DNA from: Neodiprion pinetum
Taxonomy: Eukaryota > Arthropoda > Insecta > Hymenoptera > Diprionidae
Length of the DNA stretch: 64,000 nt
NCBI RefSeq assembly: GCF_021155775.2
Contig: NC_060233.1
Coordinates: 12,278,782 to 12,342,781, forward strand
Direction of reading: 5' to 3'
Part shown: in pieces, positions 61,001-64,000 of the stretch
How positions within the stretch are numbered: the stretch's first letter is position 1
How the letters are laid out: every line of letters begins with the position of its first letter
The notes under the pieces: model-generated
Told to the model about the DNA's origin: nothing
The model's input: only the letters and a program-made list of their open reading frames with translations
The model's database searches: none
Translations under genes and position numbers: made by a program

Positions 61001-63426
61001 ATTTGTGAAGATACACTACTTCGCTCTGTGATATAAGCAGATAGAGTACGAAATATTGTGTAAAATTAATTGGTCGAATCTAATAACATCTAGAGGTAAA
61101 ATCAAGATCAATTAGGAGCAAAGATAGGAAAAGATGGAAAGAAACGTTCAAGAAGTCTCTAGCAATGATATTTGTGTCAATGATGATGAATATGAGTAAA
61201 ATAACATCCTTACTATGTGATAGAAATCATTCTAAACAGATTTGTATTTCAAAAGCTATAGTATCAACATTTTGAGAAAAGGTTTTATAATTATGACGTT
61301 AAAATGAGTTTAAGATTCTAATGTTTTTGGGTTCATTTCGCTTGCTGATGAAATCCCCACAAATTGTCTAAAAACATTGAAGAAATCTTACATTATAATG
61401 TATTTATAAGATGCAAATGTAACAATTGGTGAAAATCTTACAATCCGATAAAAACTTTAATAACTTTGAAAATTTCACTTATAAAACCTTTTTTTCAATG
61501 CTAGTAGTCTTTTAACTTATGTTATTCAAGTTTTCTCAGAATTCATTTGATTAGATAGCAGGAATGTTGTTTTATCGATTTTCACCATCCTTGACACAAA
61601 TAACACCGTTGGGGCTATTTTAAAAGTTGTTTTTTATCTTCTCCTAACTCTTGAATCAGACTTTTCGTCGCCGATTCGTTTTCAAGTCCGTGATTGCAAT
61701 TTGCCCCAAGACTACAAATCTTATTATTATCTTACACTGACTTTCTAAATTGGAATACAAAATTGGTTATTACTGCATGATTGTCTTTCTATTTTCATGA
61801 AGCTTGATATAAAATTTGCTGAACATCTTCTCATTAATGATTTATAGGTATTTTAATATCTGGAATGTTGCAGGATCGAATTGAGAATATAATTCGTTAT
61901 CGTGAGAAGAGAAGTGACTTTTATACCTCAAATACAAACGTTTCATTGAACCGAGGCGATACTGTCTTCTTCTTGACTTTGGTACGCTTCGATATTTGCT
62001 TTCCGTTACTGTAGGTCACAGTGACAGTTGCGAACGGATCACAGCCCCCGTTTTTAATCGTCAATTCACTGCACTCTATAATTCTGGAAATAAAAGAGAA
62101 AAAAAACCCACTAAAAACAGCAAGAAAATCAAAAACAATCCTGGATTGAATGAAACATATTGTTTTTCTGGTGAATTTTAAATCATTGCTGCCCTGCTAA
62201 CTAATAATCATTATTTGAGCCACCGTAAAATTTTTAATGAGAGTAATAATCGACTCAGGATTAGCAAAGTAAGTTTCATGGGAACTGTCCGCCTTTCAAA
62301 GCGTAGTAAGAAATGAAGAGGCAATAATGAAACGAGGGCACGATAGATGAATAAGCAGCACATTAATTACAAAAGCATTGTAACAATGGTGGGAAATTAT
62401 GCCCCAGCAGTCACAGAGCTAAACAGGTTTATCAAGCGAATTAATTTTATGCTAATACAGTTCAATTAGTCAGAACTTTTCACTGCTGGATAAAGATGAG
62501 CTACTTTCAATTATGGCAGTGTTTTTCAACCTTCTTGAATTCGCGACCCCTTTAGAAGTAAAAAAGGTCTGGCGACACCCCAGGTTCATAATAAAACTAT
62601 GTCATTGATTTCAAAAACGACGGATTTAATTTTCAATGGTAAACATAAGAACTAAGAAGAGTGCAAGCAAGAAACACTTAGTGCTCCTTCGACACAGAAT
62701 TTCCCCAATTTTCTGTCTTCAACAAAAGCTGCAAGGCCTTCTTTTTCCCAAAACTCACCTAACTGTTAACTTTGGATGGAACTGTCCGATCTGCGGCTGC
62801 AGTGCCAATTCTAGATGCGCTTTACCCTGCACCTCGGAATCCGCATCTACAGGCCTCAGCTGGAACCAGTGTTCCTTGTTATGGTAGGTAGCCAAGTCTT
62901 CACGTTTTATTGCCACTTTCCCAAGTATCTTGTCCTGTTTTAGATGCCGGTCTCTATCGTAAACATATATGCTAAGGTAACGGAACTTTCTAGGTACCTC
63001 AAACTGGAACTCCTCGCCAAAAAATGGGCTGAAAATAATGAGATGATCAACATCTTTATCAAACTATTTGAGCACCTGTAGAAAACACAAATTGAATAAT
63101 TAAAATCGCAGCAACGAAATCAATGAAATTGCACTGAGGATTTTCGATTCTTATTATATGATGTTCGAGTCATGAATACTGAAAAATTTTTCAAAATATA
63201 TTCTAACAATCCTGAACAGTCTAAAAATCTGATTTTTCATATGAAAAGAAGTCTCGCGCACATGAGAATGAAACCTAGTTTATGGGTTGAAAAAAGTTGT
63301 CATACTTGAGCGTCCGTTCCATCGTTGTAGTGCGGAAAATCTCTTCCTGGTCGAGGGACAATGCACAGTAGACATCTCTTGTGCCAGGAGATCCATGGCT
63401 TCTGCTTTGTAAATTTTTTGCCTCGC
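55057..63426 (-). CDS. Gap1: GAP1-family Ras GTPase-activating protein (RASA2/RASA3-like), lacks only the N-terminal exon(s), 14 exons, about 994 aa in window
   Basis: Switches off Ras by stimulating GTP hydrolysis at the membrane, downstream of receptor tyrosine kinases. Minus-strand exons: 63426-63306, 63028-62759, 62083-61927, 60766-60579, 60431-60096, 59859-59658, 59442-59224, 58968-58844, 58734-58603, 58034-57928, 57781-57538, 57339-56998, 56065-55715, 55249-55057; all phases agree. Order: C2A (GEAKNL, LDQEEIFRT, VDADSEVQGK), C2B (NGGCDPFATVTV), RasGAP domain with the arginine finger in TIFRGNTLVSK and the signature FLRFFAPAILGPKLF, PH domain (MIKRAQGRKRFGRKNFKQRYF) and a BTK-type zinc motif (YHPSAYINGHWLCC...C). 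The start (equivalent to VKIKIG) is upstream, beyond 64000. The C-terminus extends about 180 residues past the conserved KYGS end (RASA3 is about 834 aa); that tail is Ser/Arg/Asp-rich. Confidence 0.93.
56066..56997 (-). other. Ras-GAP intron, nothing found
   Basis: AT-rich intron of 0.9 kb, phase 2, separating the conserved RASA-like part from the two exons of the C-terminal extension. Confidence 0.5.
58122..58275 (+). repeat. Copy of dispersed GCAATATGGCGTCG repeat, Ras-GAP intron
   Basis: AGCAATATGGCGTCG, AGTGATCAACTGATT, CTTTGGTTTTAGCTG, then GTGCTGTGCAAGCTGTCGTA and CTTGTGACATTGAGC. This is one of the best-preserved copies. Confidence 0.7.
60767..61926 (-). other. Ras-GAP intron with repeat copy
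   Basis: A 1.16-kb intron inside the C2B region, joined in phase 0. It holds copy 3 of the diverged repeat (61140-61650) and no exon. Confidence 0.5.
61140..61650. repeat. Diverged dispersed repeat, copy 3 (Ras-GAP intron)
   Basis: Contains TTCAAGAAGTCTCTAGCAAT, ACATTTTGAGAAAAGGTTTT, TTTTTGGGTTCATTTCGCTT, TTATTCAAGTTTTCTCAGAA and ACACAAATAACACCGTTGGG, in the same order as in copy 1. It is non-coding. Confidence 0.45.
62084..62758 (-). other. Ras-GAP intron with hAT remnant
   Basis: A 0.68-kb intron between the two C2 domains, joined in phase 2. It contains a hAT-like end at about 62517-62600 and nothing else recognised. Confidence 0.5.
62517..62600 (+). mobile_element. hAT transposon terminal fragment
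   Basis: CAGTGTTTTTCAACCTTCTT followed by GCGACCCCTTTAGAAGT and CTGGCGACACCCCAGG resembles the common hAT (Charlie-like) terminus CAGTGGTTCTCAACC...GCGACCCC. Only one end is recognised, so it is a fragment. Confidence 0.6.
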
Positions 63427-64000
63427 CTATAATCACCGAACAAAAAAACAGTAATGAAAAATTAATAATCTATTAAGTAGATGTCAATTAGAAGCCCAAG
63501 AAAAGCAAAACAATAGTACAAATAAGCAAATAATCAAAATTAATTTGAAACGATATTTTAAAAAAATGATAAACGGTGGCGATTGAAAGGTTCAATCAAT
63601 AGATTTTTCGTATTCTTGAAAGAATAGTATTTTTTCGTTCGGTCTTCAATACATACAGTAAAGAATATTCTCTGCCACAATCTTACTCAGAATTCAATAA
63701 ATATTTCTGGTAATGTTTTTTTATGATGTTAACATTTGAATTTTGATGTATTATTTATTCTGCCCATGCTGATTCTTGGTTATAAATTATCCTATTAATC
63801 CTACATCTGTATAAATATTTGTTAAAAAGATATCTCCTGGACGGTATTCAAATGAATTTGCTATCCCGTCTGCCACGACAAGCATTCCAGTTGCAAATGT
63901 AAGAATTCATTCATCTATTTAATCGAAATGAGTAAATCCGTCGAATGTGAAAGGTATATGTTTAATCGCGTTTAATGGCATATTGAAGTCATTTGATTGG
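63427..64000 (-). other. Upstream intron of the Ras-GAP, truncated by the window edge
   Basis: AT-rich. The first recognisable C2A exon begins at 63426 in phase 1, so an upstream exon ending in a G (Gly codon) must exist. I find no candidate before 64000. Confidence 0.5.

Noticed and set aside
1..64000. tRNA, rRNA or CRISPR features
   Set aside because: No convincing tRNA B-box with a matching cloverleaf, no rRNA core sequences and no regularly spaced direct repeats were seen on either strand.

Overview
This is an arthropod, most likely insect, nuclear DNA window. The genes are split by short GT-AG introns, many of 60-100 bases, the non-coding DNA is AT-rich, and there are diverged transposon remnants throughout. 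The gene set (DC-STAMP family protein, cysteine dioxygenase, DNAAF6/PIH1D3, aspartyl/asparaginyl beta-hydroxylase, GAP1-type Ras-GAP) is animal. A hymenopteran such as a sawfly is possible, but that is only a guess. The gene models were built by reading the sequence: exon ends were placed on GT/AG sites whose codon phases match across each intron.

Layout. (1) About 33-12503, plus strand: the 3' part of a DC-STAMP/RING-finger gene (DCST1/DCST2/sneaky type). Its reading frame continues through about 17 more exons into a very long, acidic, Arg/Ser-rich tail of low complexity. (2) 12610-13254, minus strand: a small three-exon gene I do not recognise, tail-to-tail with (1) and head-to-head with (3). 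(3) 13729-18674, plus strand: a four-exon gene for a protein of about 1123 residues that is disordered and rich in Cys-x-x-Cys...Cys-x-Cys knuckles. (4) 22201-30039, plus strand: cysteine dioxygenase, complete in five exons, whose 5.9-kb first intron holds a 1.66-kb palindrome. (5) 31708-33261, plus strand: DNAAF6/PIH1D3, complete in four exons. (6) 34189-49877, minus strand: aspartyl/asparaginyl beta-hydroxylase (ASPH), complete in 13 exons, about 990 residues. (7) 55057 to beyond the window, minus strand: a GAP1/RASA3-type Ras GTPase-activating protein lacking only its extreme N-terminus. Between (6) and (7) lie about 5 kb of AT-rich DNA with transposon remnants.

How the genes relate. There are no operons. 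DCST proteins act in sperm (fertilisation in mouse, sperm membrane breakdown in Drosophila), and DNAAF6 helps assemble axonemal dynein. Genes (1), (3) and (5) may therefore all be expressed in the male germ line, but this is inference. CDO (cysteine catabolism), ASPH (ER hydroxylation of EGF-like domains) and the Ras-GAP (receptor tyrosine kinase signalling) are unrelated housekeeping or signalling genes.

The most notable items are the giant tail fused to the DCST gene, the neighbouring Cys-knuckle gene, the unrecognised small gene between them, the large palindrome, a dispersed repeat family of about 130 bp with at least five copies, and a hAT-type MITE with its near-perfect 8-bp target duplication.
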